Source of the DNA: Nematostella vectensis
Taxonomy: Eukaryota; Cnidaria; Anthozoa; Actiniaria; Edwardsiidae
DNA: 64,000 nt
Assembly: GCF_932526225.1 (NCBI RefSeq)
Contig: NC_064041.1
Coordinates: 6,841,042 to 6,905,041 of the forward strand
Direction of reading: 5' to 3'
In this document: positions 24,473 to 36,700 of the stretch, one piece after another
How positions within the stretch are numbered: position 1 is the first letter of the stretch
How the letters are laid out: every line of letters begins with the position of its first letter
The notes under the pieces: model-generated
What the model saw: only the letters and a program-made list of their open reading frames with translations
Databases searched by the model: none
What the model was told of the DNA's origin: nothing
Position numbers and translations under genes: made by a program

Positions 24473-25146
24473 TGTCGTAGTCGTACGGGATGTGTTTTCT
24501 CGCTTTCTCGGTTCATTTCACACACGCAGGTAGACCGTGAACTTTCATTGTTCAGTAAACATATTTGCTTTTTGGGTCTCGATATGTAAAAATCGAGATG
24601 TGCATATAAACGAGGATCCGGAATTGAACTGGTGGACTGGATTTACTTTTTAAACTGTTTAAATTCTTTATGATTTTAAAGTTTATATGTATTTTTAGCA
24701 CTTTTCATATGTTCTAAAATTTATTTCTTCATTTTTAATATCAAAAAATATTTTTTAACAGTCAAATCAGACTTTTTGTCGTTTTATGTGTAAATAAAAC
24801 CCCCTGATAAATTCTGACAAACCTTTTGTAACCTCTAGGCTTGGCTAAGAAACAGCAGTGGTTCGAATTTTGGCCGATTTCTCGATTTCGTGCACGCGAC
24901 GAACCGGAAAGAGACATTAGTCCATTCGATAATTCGAATACTCGTTTGAAGAATGGACATTTGTTAAATAATCAAATGAAATTTCTAGAAATCAACTAAA
25001 TATCCGGCTCTAGAGCGGGGTGGGGGGGGGGGGGAGGGGGAGGGGGAGGGGGCACGCATGACCTGGTTGAACTTGTCATGTTTGAACTATTTTTCGTCCT
25101 CTCATCAGCCACATACCTCCACCTCCAAGCTAACTTCATTTCCCTC

Positions 25147-27451
25147 TGTATCACCGCTTAATGTAACAACTGCCGCTTAATGTAACACTAACGCTTAATG
25201 TAACAAAAATCGCCGCTTAATTTAACACTAACGCTTAATGCAACAACAAATCAACGCTTTATGTAAAAAACAGTTGACGCTTAATGTAACGAATTTTCGA
25301 CGCTTAATGTAATAACGGACGCTTAATGTAAGAATACCCGACGCTTAATATAATAACCATAAATTTAACTAAGGACAAAAATTCACATATCTCATCATTG
25401 AAAAAGTTGGAGAATGCCATGCAGGTGTCAAGGGGGGTGCATAAATAGTGATGTGAGGTGTGACGTCATTGATGACGTCATTAAAACGAAGATACTCATA
25501 TCTCACGATAGAAACATCCTCGGATAACCAAACTTGGACGATGTCATGTAGATTCAAGGGGGGTAGTCATGTGATATGTGATGTCACCGAAGAAGTAATT
25601 ATGAACAAAATTACTCATCATTGGACAATACAAAGAGCAAATTCCTCTTCCACAACATTGTCCAGCCTCGAACTTTTCATAACTGTCTCTCCTTGAAAGA
25701 GAAGCTGCCTTTTGCCGTCTTCTTCTGCTACGGAGAACCAATATTCGATTCCTCCAGAATCGAACGCTTGCAGACTTCTGCGCTCTCGAACGCTCTGCAA
25801 CGGGCACTTCCCTTGTCTTCACAGAGGTCGACAAGTGTTTTATAGGTTTCGTCATCGACGGCTCGCAGTTGCCGTTTTCATACAGCATCAGTGGCGCATA
25901 CTTGCCAAACAATCGCAGCGATAGCCAAAATAGTCTACCCATTTTGGCAATTAAGTTTGCTGTATAGGAGCGCGAGGCCCTATCAAGGATAACAAGCTCC
26001 CAAGCTAACGAAAACCGACGGAAGCTACACAAAGGAAGCGCTACCACGGTTGCTTACTGGGGAGTAACGCTTATTTCAACTTTTGCCAGGATACATTACC
26101 GTCAAAGAAATGATATGTTTTATCTCTATTTTAGCATCCTTGATTATAGTCAGGATTTGCCTTAGGGGAGGAGTAGGGGAAAGGGGGCGGTTCAACCACC
26201 GGTTTCAAAGTTTAGTCCCTGTACAAGTTAAATTACAAGATACGAAAAAAGCCGCAGTTATTTAAAATACACAAAATACTTTTGGCTTATTATATACTTT
26301 TTCGTATTATTTTAGGGGTAGCTGTTTTTTAATCGCAATCGTTCATCGACTTGCTTGCAAGTACTCGCAATGGTCGGTCATGCTTGGCTAGCTTAATTCG
26401 AGTGCTTGGTTCTTTCCGGATCGTCAAATTTTTCTTAAAAATGCTCGGCTCGCAGAAGACAATACCCCAAAGTGCTCTTAGAATGTAATACCCCGTCTGT
26501 TTAGCGTTATTTTTAGAGAAGATAAAAAGGTAAGACACCTCAATCACGTTATTCATTCTCAATTTAAGAGGGTTTAACAGGAAATTTGCCGGTAAACAGT
26601 TTTTCTAAAGGGCCCTAAGGGACAACAGATTTTCGGCAGATTTTGACCTCAAGAAAACTTGTCCTAAGTTTGGTCGTGTCACAACTCTTGTATCTTAAGA
26701 CATGATTTTTCCTTGTTATGATGTCGTAATCAATGACTTCATGTCACGTGTCCATTTTGCTGGATCCCCCCTTGACCTCAAAACAACTTGGCCTAAGTTT
26801 GGTCGGGTCACAACTGTCGTAGCTAAGGATATGATTTTTCCTAGTTATGATGTCGTCGTTAATGATGTAATGCCACGTGTTTCATTTGTTGACTCCCCCT
26901 AGACCTCAAGACAACTTGTCCTAAGTTTGGTCGGGTCACAAGTCTCTTTGCTCAAGATATGATTTTTCTAGTTTTGATGACGTAATCAATGACGTCATGT
27001 CACGTGTCCATTTTGCTGGACCCCCTTGACCTTAAGACAACTTCGTCTAAGTTTGGTCGTGTCACAACTCCCGTAGCTCAAGATATAGATATTCGTATTT
27101 GTGATGACGATTGATGACGCAACGCTTAATGCCCCCCTTCCGTTACAACCCCTTGACGCTTAGACGACTTACCCTAAGTTTGATTGTCTTGCGAATTGTT
27201 CTTTCGAAATCTATCCAAATTATATATCCAAATTCATGGATATTACATTAAGCGTCGAGTGTTCTTACATTAAGCGGTCCGTTATTACATTAAGCGTTGA
27301 AAATTTGTTACATTAAGCGTTAACTGTTTTATTACATTAAGCGTTGAAAATTTGTTACATTAAGCGTTAATGTTACATTAAGCGGCGATTTTTGTTACAT
27401 TAAGCGTTAGTGTTACATTAAGCGGCAGTTGTTACATTAAGCGATGATACA
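25147..27451. mobile_element. foldback-type DNA transposon with mirrored 13-bp motif arrays
   Basis: CCCTC stands directly outside both ends (25142-25146 and 27452-27456) and the ends are TGTATCAC and GTGATACA-like inverted repeats. Each terminal repeat, about 215 bases, is built from ten copies of CGCTTAATGTAAC separated by spacers of matching order on the two sides. Inside that, longer units of about 125 bases containing TGACGTCAT and CACGTGTCC are repeated in inverted orientation (25380-25590 and 26640-27180). The unique centre 25590-26640 has a minus-strand open stretch (25544-26047) that I do not recognise. Length is about 2.3 kb. TGT/ACA ends with a 5-bp target duplication do not fix a superfamily. 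Confidence 0.85.
26645..27180. repeat. 125-bp tandem units inside the foldback element
   Basis: Four to five units, each running GACCTCAAGACAACTTG, CTAAGTTTGGTCG, GATATGATTTTTC, AATCAATGACGTCATG, CACGTGTCCATTTTGC. Each intact unit has a CRE-like and an E-box-like palindrome. Degenerate copies outside the element appear at about 55490-55920. Confidence 0.75.
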
Positions 27452-27876
27452 CCCTCGACCCGAATCAGCATTCACTAGCTATACTCTTGATCATTCTGGT
27501 TTCCCTTTTACATTTCGCCTGTTGATTACACTATTTTTGGAAGCTAAAAGTCTGTATTGCAACCCAAAGAGTCACGTGATCGGTTATTACAAGTCGCCTG
27601 ATATTAAAATTAAATAGTCGGTCCCATTCCTTCCCATTCTCTTCCTTTTCCAGCCAAATTACCCGAACAATCTGTCTGAACGATCTTTTTGCACATTTAT
27701 TCTTAAGATAGGAGCAATAAGAAAACAATAGTTTTATCGTGTTTTTTTTAATTTCTTTCTAGTCATGCTGGGGATCCAGCGATTTTATTCTCTGTCACTG
27801 AAATTCTGCCCTTTGGAAGCACTTGAAAAATACGCTGGATCTTCGAGCATGCTTTCTAGTATTTTTTATCACTATT

Positions 27877-28125
27877 ACAGACTCGTACCCAGTCGCCAAA
27901 ATGAGAAGAAACTGAGAAGGAATAAGGGAGACATAATTGATGCGCGGGTTGCCTGTGGCGATTAATTAGGCGCGCTCTGCCGTGTGGGTAAAATAGGCAA
28001 CCCACACGGCAGAGCACGCCTAACTAATCGCCACAGGCAGCCCGCGCATTTTAACATAATTAAAATCATGTTTCCCTTATTCCTTCTTAGTTTCTTCTCA
28101 TTTTGGCGACTGGGTACGAGTCTGT
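27877..28125. mobile_element. near-perfect hairpin MITE with ACAGACTCGTACCCAG ends
   Basis: The whole 249-base block is one inverted repeat: ACAGACTCGTACCCAGTCGC at the left is mirrored exactly at the right, and the arms continue nearly to the centre (GGCAACCCACACGGCAGAG). Flanks CACTATT and CACTTTT may be a seven-base target duplication with one mismatch. A relative with the same ends is at 33357-33503. Confidence 0.85.
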
Positions 28126-29021
28126 CACTTTTACAGCTCATATGGCTAGTCAAGGGTTCAAAACGAATCTGTTCCGCAAAATATCTGCTCTGCAGCCCAT
28201 TTTTTTCTGGCTGGGAAAATGTTTGGCACTTGGGGAAAAATCGTCCCGAATGGTTCTTTAAATTTGGCAAATTTGTTACGATCGGTTATACGGCATACGA
28301 GCAATTGTGTTGAAATGCCTGACCACTGCTGGCTGGGAAGAAAAAGGAATGGTCCCTCCTGGGGAAAAAATATTTTTTCCCCAGCAACTTTTAAAATTGA
28401 TATTTTCGGCATGAGAACATATTCAAACGACGATGCCATTTGAACGTGTTTCCGTGAGGGGGGCATGTTGTGGGCCCTTGGCTAGTCCTAGTTGTAGTAC
28501 CCGTCGATTTTGTTTTTCTAATCCAGTAAAACTGAGAACTTTTAGACTATGTAAAAATAAGAATGAGCTAGAAACCTACCAGGTAGCTATTCCGTCTATA
28601 GAGCACAGGATTGCTCTAACTCGATTTTATTCTTAATTTTAAAAGAATAAGTAACCATAATTTGCAAATTGAAAAAGGGAGGAACACAAGACCTTATACA
28701 AAGGCTGAAGAAAAAAATGTCCGACATGTAAAAGATATAGAAGATGAGTTCCATTTTGTAGTAAAATGCGAAACATACAAAACACCTCACAAAATAGAAT
28801 GTTTAATCTAATAATAAATACTAGAGCTAATATAGCAGGGATGGCTGAAAAATGGTATACGACTGCTTCTTACTAAGGAAAATATGATAAAATAAGGTTA
28901 TATCTTTTCTGTTTTTTTTTCTCTGTATATATGTATTTTTGAGAATTTGAATGGCTTATAATTTTAAATTTATTGGATTCACACTAATGTAAAAGTCTTT
29001 ACACGGTACCAACAAACTAAT
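28126..29021. other. intergenic, nothing recognised
   Basis: AT-rich sequence with no recognisable exon, repeat family or structured element beyond short A/T tracts. Confidence 0.4.
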
Positions 29022-29308
<287 letters not shown>

Positions 29309-31192
29309 AAGTTGTCGTAAACACGCCAAGGTATCATTTATGAATGGCCGAGTTTCAGTTCCTGAAAACAATGTCAATGTTTTATAAAAAAAAAATACAA
29401 AAAAAGAAAAAGAAAACAATAAGATGTGTACACCAATTTCATATAATTTGCACTTGAGAAACTTGTCTTAACTGCCACGGTCTATGAAAACCACATGATT
29501 TCCACATTTTTTTTAAGCCTGATATGTTTGAATTTACGCCTATTTACTTTTGTCTGATACCCATGAAGCACTGTGCGGGTTACGACTCACGGATTCTCCA
29601 AGTGCAACCTCATTCGAAATATGTATCATACTGTACTAAGGAGGCGTGCACTCTGGACCCCTCGTGTTTCTTTATTTGCTTAAGCGGCTCAGAGGATTAC
29701 ATTTTCTTAACCAAAGCAAACAAACTACTCTCCCGTCTGTCAAGCTCGGAAAGCACCGGGTCAGAGATTATTTGAACAGTGAAATTTGACTTTTTGATTA
29801 GTCAGTATTAAACGCGAGTCATTCACGAGCAAAAAAATAGAGTTTTAAGATAGTTGTGGAGCTATGAGAGGTGGACACACTAACTCAGCGCAACCTTTGA
29901 TGAGTTCATAAATATTATAGTTTATCGAAGGTAAGTGCATCAGATTTTTACCTGCATTCCTTAGTTGAACGTTAGATTGGTTTGAATAACTATGCGATTG
30001 AGCGAAGTGGGTTTTGAACCGAATAGATTACCAGTATCACTACACACAATTTACCACCCTTTCTTATTTATATCAGAACATTTAATAAACGGCACACTTC
30101 TCATTCCTTAAATAACTCTTCTAAGGATACTTCCTTGATCAACGTTGACAGGAAGGGATATAAAGTTAAGGTCACCTTTTCGCCTTTAGTTTTACCCAGG
30201 AATATCTACACCTAGCCGTGTAAATCCCTTGGGTTAAAAAAGCAGGCTATCAGAAAGCCAGAATATACCCCATGAACCCCCTTGGTGACATTCTAATTGA
30301 CAATTCGTGTGAAAGGAAAATAATACAAATCGATGCCCTATTCAGGGACAGAAGAGGCTTAATATATGCGCCTCGTTTAGGATAAATAGCTTCAGATATA
30401 TACTGTTTCTAGGACAGAGTAGGATAACAAACTTTCCAGTGGCACGTGACCGTATGGTGGCCGCCCCCCCCTCCCCGGGGGTTAGGCCCAGCAACCAGCT
30501 ACTGTCAGCAGTGTCAGTGTCAATGCATGATAGAGATAATGAGATAATTCTTTCGCGTCCTAATCAATCCTTATCCTTCACTAATAATACCTCTTAGCAT
30601 GATTCATATCAAGCATATTCCCCACGGATAGTGTCCTTCGTTTGTTTTGCCTTATATGGTCATTGATGCCCATATTTAGAAGAGCTAAAGTTTTTCTGCT
30701 CCCTGATCTCCAGAAAACATGGTGAAAAATGCTGATTCCTGTCAATTTGAGACTCGCGGCAAGAATTTTTCAAGAAAAAAATTGATTGCTTGGTCAAATC
30801 TTTATGTCACTAATCTTGAAAAGCCCTGAGACCCAGGCCTCTAAGAAATTGACCGAGCAGGTTTGAAGGTCACCAAAATATTGATATGCCCAAGAGTGCA
30901 TCTAGAGCTCGTAGAGAAAGGGGGGTGGGGATGGGGCTAGATGCCGCGAATGACCTCCCCACCCACCCCTAGATTAGTGCGCCTGTCAGTGATCATGAGG
31001 CGGCATTACCTCTCGAGAAACAAAAAAAAGGCAATATACCAAAAAATCAGGGCATTATATATTGAGAATTGAGATTTCTATAGCCTCTTCACTCAGGAAA
31101 AAGAGATGATGGTCCTAAAAGCGTTTGTAACATAAGTAAATCTCCCAGTTAGAAGTCTCTATTTAATTATCTGTTGTTTTTTTTCTCCGCAG
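29309..31192. other. intergenic or intronic, no exon recognised
   Basis: A single open frame at 29524-29775 (83 codons, several cysteines) has no family resemblance I can name and no clear splice context. The rest is AT-rich with a C/G-rich patch near 30464. Confidence 0.35.
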
Positions 31193-31411
31193 TGCACTGT
31201 TGCAGACATGGATTTCACGAAAGAAACTGACACCACACAGTGGAACCTAGTCCCCGAAGAAGATAACGCGCAGCTAGAGTTTGAGGCTAATCTACCTGAA
31301 GGGTGGATCATCAGCAAATCTCGCCAACACGGGCGAATGTATTACTTCAACACAGAGACTGCTGAGAGTCGATGGCAACACCCACTTATTCCAGAAGACA
31401 GCGGTAACCAC
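31193..31411 (+). CDS. WW-domain exon of an unassigned gene
   Basis: A single exon with a strong acceptor (poly-T then CAG at 31190-31192) and a GTGAGT donor at 31412. It encodes 73 residues in phase 0 at both ends, including a WW domain (LPEGWIISKSRQHGRMYYFN then SRWQHP), the fold that binds proline-rich ligands. Both signature tryptophans and the YYFN core are present. No neighbouring exons were recognised. It may be a late exon of the ANKUB1-like gene 10 kb upstream, whose last visible exon also ends in phase 0, or of an unknown gene. If the donor is not used, the frame runs on to a stop at 31742-31744 through a hairpin repeat. Confidence 0.65.
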
Positions 31412-31461
31412 GTGAGTACCCAGGCTGTCCATCCTCCTTCGCAGGCATATCGGCGTTTTTT

Positions 31462-31660
31462 GGACTTTTTCAGGGCTTCCTGTGGTGGTATTCATGGAAG
31501 AGAGGGCACTGAGGGCAAATTGAACCGGAACCGGAAGCCGGAACAGGGGACGGGCAAAAGAAATATGATGCTTGCCGAAACTCGACACACTCACGCAGTC
31601 CCTTCCTCCCAGGCTCCCGCACTTTCTTCACGCCACAGGAAGCCTGAAATAAAAAAAAGC
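31462..31660. repeat. hairpin repeat after the WW exon
   Basis: CAGGGCTTCCTGTGG at about 31470 is mirrored by CCACAGGAAGCCTG near 31635. The WW exon's frame stays open across it, so the repeat could supply coding sequence if the splice donor before it is skipped. Confidence 0.5.
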
Positions 31661-32269
31661 CATTCTCCCAATAAAAGGCTAAAAACCCGCTGTTTACACG
31701 CATGCAGAGGAAGCTACTCAGGCTCGTACTCAGGCAGGAATTGATTTGCATACACAAGGGCACTCCTTCCCCTTTGTCCTTTGCGTGCTATCCATTTTAC
31801 GCTAAGGGGAAGTAATTAGCACTGCACGTTCTACCTACCACTACATTTTTTAACGTTTAAAAAAATACTTTTATCAAACGGCCCATGAAATTAGCGCATG
31901 TGCTATACGCACGTTTTACAGAAGCACTTATTTTATCAAACTTATTTTGAAATTAGCGCACGCTCGTCCCAGGCTAATTTAGACCATTTGGAAAAACGAA
32001 AAAAGCATTTTTTTAATTAGATAAACGGATTTTAAAATAAGCACCATCAAATAAGCGCCCAGGAAACCGCAAGTTACGGTATGCCAGTACTGTCTTTTTA
32101 CTGCGAAATGCTCATTTATGAGTGCCTAAATGGTCCATGGTTGGCACTTTTGAGAACGCGAACACCAGCAACATTCCGAGTTTATCGGGCTGGAAGTTTT
32201 TGCCTCAGGACGCGAGCGGTTCGATTTTTTTTTTTTTTCCGTCGTCATGAAAAAAAAAAAACATATGAC

Positions 32270-33350
32270 AGGAGACACGGGAACTGTACAGGACCCGAAA
32301 TGATCCCAGGACCCGAAACGATCCCAGGACCCGAAACGATCCCCAAAGGTTCCCCAACTGATCCCGGAAACCGAAACGATCCCCAAAAAGACCCCGAAAT
32401 GAACCCCAAGGAATTGCAGTAATGGACAACAAAAGGAATGTGTAAGGATTGGCTTTCAGTTTTAAAAACATATTAAACATTTAGCGACATATACGACTGC
32501 GGGGGAAATACAGTGGTTGAGTCAGAAATTGGGGTCAACTAAAAATTCCTGTGATAGTAATTTGAAGAACCCGACGTGGATAAATCATTTTTACACAACA
32601 AGCCAAAAAAGAAAGGATAGGACATGCTGCTTTTCATAGGAAGCGAAATGTGTTAAGGTTATTTTTTTTTTTTGCATGTTTGTATTCGGCGAATGAAAGA
32701 CCTATCCTATCATGAGATCATGCCGGGGTGTACGCACGACTACATGAGGAAATTCAAAACTCACATAATATTGCTTTCAACAAATACCACATCCTCTTAA
32801 TATTTTGCATCGGTAGTAGAAGGGTTGTTCGGGTGTAATGTGTCGGTAAATATCCGCTCGTGTAAACAAGAATTTCGTGTTGAAGTACATGTTTGGTTGT
32901 CAAATGAATATTAATTTTTAGGGGTGATGTTTACCGGAAATGAGATTTATAGTGTCAGAGTCATGTGTCAGAACCGCAAAATGTTTAGAGTTTAGTGATG
33001 GAAGGTCGAGAGTGTGGTTGATCTGAGCAAAGCTGTGCTATGTTCATGCTGTATTCCTTTCAGTAGCAATTGAAAGTTGTGTATTTGTTTTGGTCTCTGT
33101 ATATGGGTTTAACGCTGGGCAATGTAATAAATAGAAGTATTGTATTGGAATTTAATATTTTTAAGTCACGTTGTTTAGAAATTGAGTCGCTGTTAACCCT
33201 TAATTATGCTTCAAGAATTGCAAGTATTTCTTCTGCTTTCCCTTTGTCCATTACCACAATTCCTTGGGGTTGATTTCGGGGACTCCTCGGTATCGTTTCG
33301 GGTCCCAGGATCATTTGGGGTACTTTTGGGGATCATTTCGGGTCATGTAC
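32270..33350. mobile_element. element with inverted arrays of ACCCGAAACGATCCC
   Basis: The left arm (about 32285-32425) contains four to five GACCCGAAAYGATCCC units and ends CCCCAAGGAATTG, GTAATGGACAA. The right arm (about 33238-33350) is its reverse complement, from TTGTCCATTAC through GGTATCGTTTCGGGTCC to TGTACAG. About 810 bases lie between the arms and contain no recognised gene. Both arms are bordered by homopurine/homopyrimidine runs. Confidence 0.65.
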
Positions 33351-33356
33351 AGAACG

Positions 33357-33503
33357 CAGACTCGTACCCAGTCGTTATTTGCTGTTGCGCGGACATCCAC
33401 AGGAATCCTGAAGCGAAGACGGAAAAAAAAAAAAGGGAATTCCGACCCCGAAACCGCATCCTGACCGTCATGCATCGCGCGGCGTCTGGGTACGAGACTG
33501 TAC
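33357..33503. mobile_element. MITE related to the 27877 hairpin
   Basis: It starts AGACTCGTACCCAGTCG and ends CTGGGTACGAGACTGTAC, matching the termini of the 27877-28125 element, while the interior differs. It sits directly against the right arm of the 32270-33350 element. Confidence 0.6.
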
Positions 33504-33721
33504 AGAACGGCCTTATCCCTCGCTCCTTTCCCTACTTGTCCAAAGCTTATGTCACGTGATACAGGTCCTCTTTGTTTCTGTCACGCACACTACCAGTCAC
33601 GCAATCACGCAAAGCAAGTGCTTTTATTTCCTCGCTGATCAAGAGTTATTTTTCAATAATCTTAATTATGAGCATGTTCAAGACCTAATTGGACTATAGT
33701 CCCCCTCTCTGGTGTTTTAAA

Positions 33722-36700
33722 ATGCCTCGAAAGGTAAGAATATTTATGTTTAGAGTTTAACTCATGCAAGCGGAAAAGTGCTGGCTCGCTTGGCCATGTC
33801 GTAATTTTTGGCGGGTGGTTTTTGTGAAACGATTTTGCCAAACAACGGATGGTGTTTTGAATTTCCAAGTCCAAACTTTACTAAAGACTTGCTCTTGGAA
33901 TAGTGCAGTGTAGGCTCGATAAAGGTCATGACTGTCCACGAATCGTTTGTAGAGTCAAAGGTAAATGTTTACTGACTTTGTGACTTGACGGTCGCTTGTC
34001 GTTGGGCCACTTCTAGACGGACAAGGCATGGTGTTTAACGCTAAATTAAATTTCTTATTTACTATCATTTCTAGATTTGAGAGATAATATGAACTGCTAT
34101 CGTGTATCAAAAAGTGTGTTACCGCGTAGTATGTATTTTCTACGAGTCGGAAATCCCTTACAAGAAGGGTGTTACACTGTAAACTGTTTATTGAATTGTT
34201 TACGAGTCAATTTTATTTGCCATGATCTTGTGAAGCGATTGATCACACTTCATGGATATTAATTCATTTTCATGACTTTTTAGGAGACTGGAGTGCCGAG
34301 TTTTGATGTCAGTAATGGCTACACCGCCAGAGAAAACCCTATCACCCATCCCGCATCGGATCCGGTTTTGTGTGAAAAGGTACTAGATGAAATTATAGAA
34401 GGAAACATGCGCCCGAGGTTTCAAAGAATTTTTAAGAACTTTTTTAGACCATTGCTTAAATTCGTGGAATGGTAGTGAAGAACATTAATTTTCATCAATT
34501 TGTTTAGAATTTTAAAGGAAAGCGGCTTGATTCAAAACTTATAGGGACTTACTAATTAATTGTCTGGTTTGGTTGTTTAAAGCAGGTATTCAAGTTTCAA
34601 CAGGTCTTGTTTAATTGTTTACTTGAATAATTTGGCGTATTTTTTTAAATTAAGGATAAACATCAATATAGCTGTGTTCCATATGATGAATAAACCAAGT
34701 CTTTTTATTAAACAAAATTCTTTTTCAGTGCCAGAAAATGGATCTAACATTTTTCGACCCAAATTGTCCAAGCTGCTATGATGTCCTTCAACTGTAAGTA
34801 AAGCCTGGTCTCCATTAGCCACCTGTGTCCATTTCCTTTTTGAAAGCTTGGTTTCGACATCATTAACAGAAAACTGTTGTTGTTTCTGTTGTTTGTGGAC
34901 ACTCAAAAAGTAGCAAACTATCATTCGTAATGATTTGCAAATTTGTACATCTCTCTTGGGTTGAAATATTGAGTATTCCTGTGACCCATATTCAAATCCT
35001 TGACTGGGCCACACTTGACTTAGGAGGTACTACAAAATTAAGAAAATGGTTTGGTAAAGTCATAAAGATTTGTACCCCCTCCCCCATTCATCTCAATCTT
35101 GCCAAAAAATATTGCTATGGATGCATTATATAGTACCTAGTCTATGACAATTAGATCTTAAATGGTTATCAGCTTTACTTTCTATACTTATTTTTTAATA
35201 GGCTCTGATTATTATCTATTTATTTCTTAATAGGCTCTGATTATTTTCTATTTACAGGCCTACAACAACTATTCCACAAGTATTTGCCATAATGCGGCAG
35301 TGGGTTCCGCAAGTCCAGCAGAACATTGAGCTGTTTATCCAAGAGGTTATAAGTAACCTTTGAATTAAGATGTAGAGACACCCATAGCTGAACTTGAATA
35401 ACTCAAACTCCCAGCCATTGTAAACTGTCTCCAAGTTCCCTAGAGACTTTTCAGTCTACATTTCTACTCAGATCACTCATACTCCCCACTAGATTGAACA
35501 TTGCCTGTGTGGGTTAAAGTTTAAGCTAATTATCAGGGTTTCACTGTATGTTTTTCTCCACTAAATCTGCCTCCTTCATGAGCATCTAAAGAAGAACCAA
35601 AAATTGTTATGTATTGGGCTCCCTGTGTTTTAAGAAGTGTGCCCATATGCAGGACGAGAAAGTAAAACATGGAAAAAATGGACGCTTGTTTCTTCATTCT
35701 TGTCCTACAATTTCGTTCTACATAGATGCTACACAACAAAAATATTTCTCATTTAATATTACTTATTAAGATTTATCTCTTATTATGAAACAACTGATCT
35801 GTCTGTAACTTATAAATGAAATCTGAGAAGGGCTGAATTTTCTTCATACATTTCTAATGTGACAGCTATTGCGACGAGGTGCCCATCTGAATGACAGAGA
35901 TGGTTTGACAGATATGTGTGTTCTGCATTATGCCTGTAAAGCAGGGGCTGGTAAGGTGTTATTCTAGAACTGGCTTCAGTATTTGTTTAAAAATAAAAAA
36001 GGTTGGATTTAGGAGATTGTCCTTTAGATGAAAACTCTATTGTAATACAGTCAAATAGAAAGCCAAACTCAAACATTAAGGAATTTGCCAAAGGATTGTT
36101 TCCCCTTCACATCTCTCATATCTCTTGAAAAAATTGGTTGATTAGCAGGGCCTGATTAGCAGGGCCTGGCCTATTGACCCCTCCCCCTTCATCTGTCGAA
36201 CCTGCCACTGATTGATTATTTTCTTTTTTTAGTGGGGGTAGGAGACATCGCTGCAGCAAGCAATGTTATCAGTGGTCTTATAGCCAAAGTAAGTTTGCCA
36301 AAGTTATAAAGTACATACTTAAAGACGGAGTGATCTTAGAAGGCACTGCTAAACAAAGGCTTAGCTTGAGCATGTGTGAAAATAGCTCTTGATGAGATGA
36401 GATTGTGGTAGTCAAATAATAAAATGTTACCAGAGGCTCCAAAATTCAATTCTAGAGGCTCTTACTGTACAGTTTTTGTTTTGTGTGTTGCCAGGATGCT
36501 GATGTGTTGCAGAAGTGGTTTGGATGGATTATAAAGTGTCTAACTAAAAATAAATGTCATAGGGTGCTGATGTGTCTCAAAAGTGTCGATGGACGGATAT
36601 GCTCCCCCTTCACTATGCTACATTCTTTGATGCAGCCCCTGTGATACGCATTTTGCTGAAAGAATCCCATTCCAAAGGTATTACTTCCAGTACGTTAAAA

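Noticed and set aside
25021-25055. G-rich tract as a functional G-quadruplex
   Set aside because: Similar tracts are widespread here and nothing ties this one to a gene.
29524-29775. 83-codon plus-strand frame with several cysteines
   Set aside because: No signal peptide, no splice context and no recognisable domain; kept only as a note in the surrounding region.
31412-31744. C-terminal extension of the WW exon
   Set aside because: A strong GTGAGT donor ends the exon, and the extension is a hairpin repeat with low-complexity translation; left only as a possibility.
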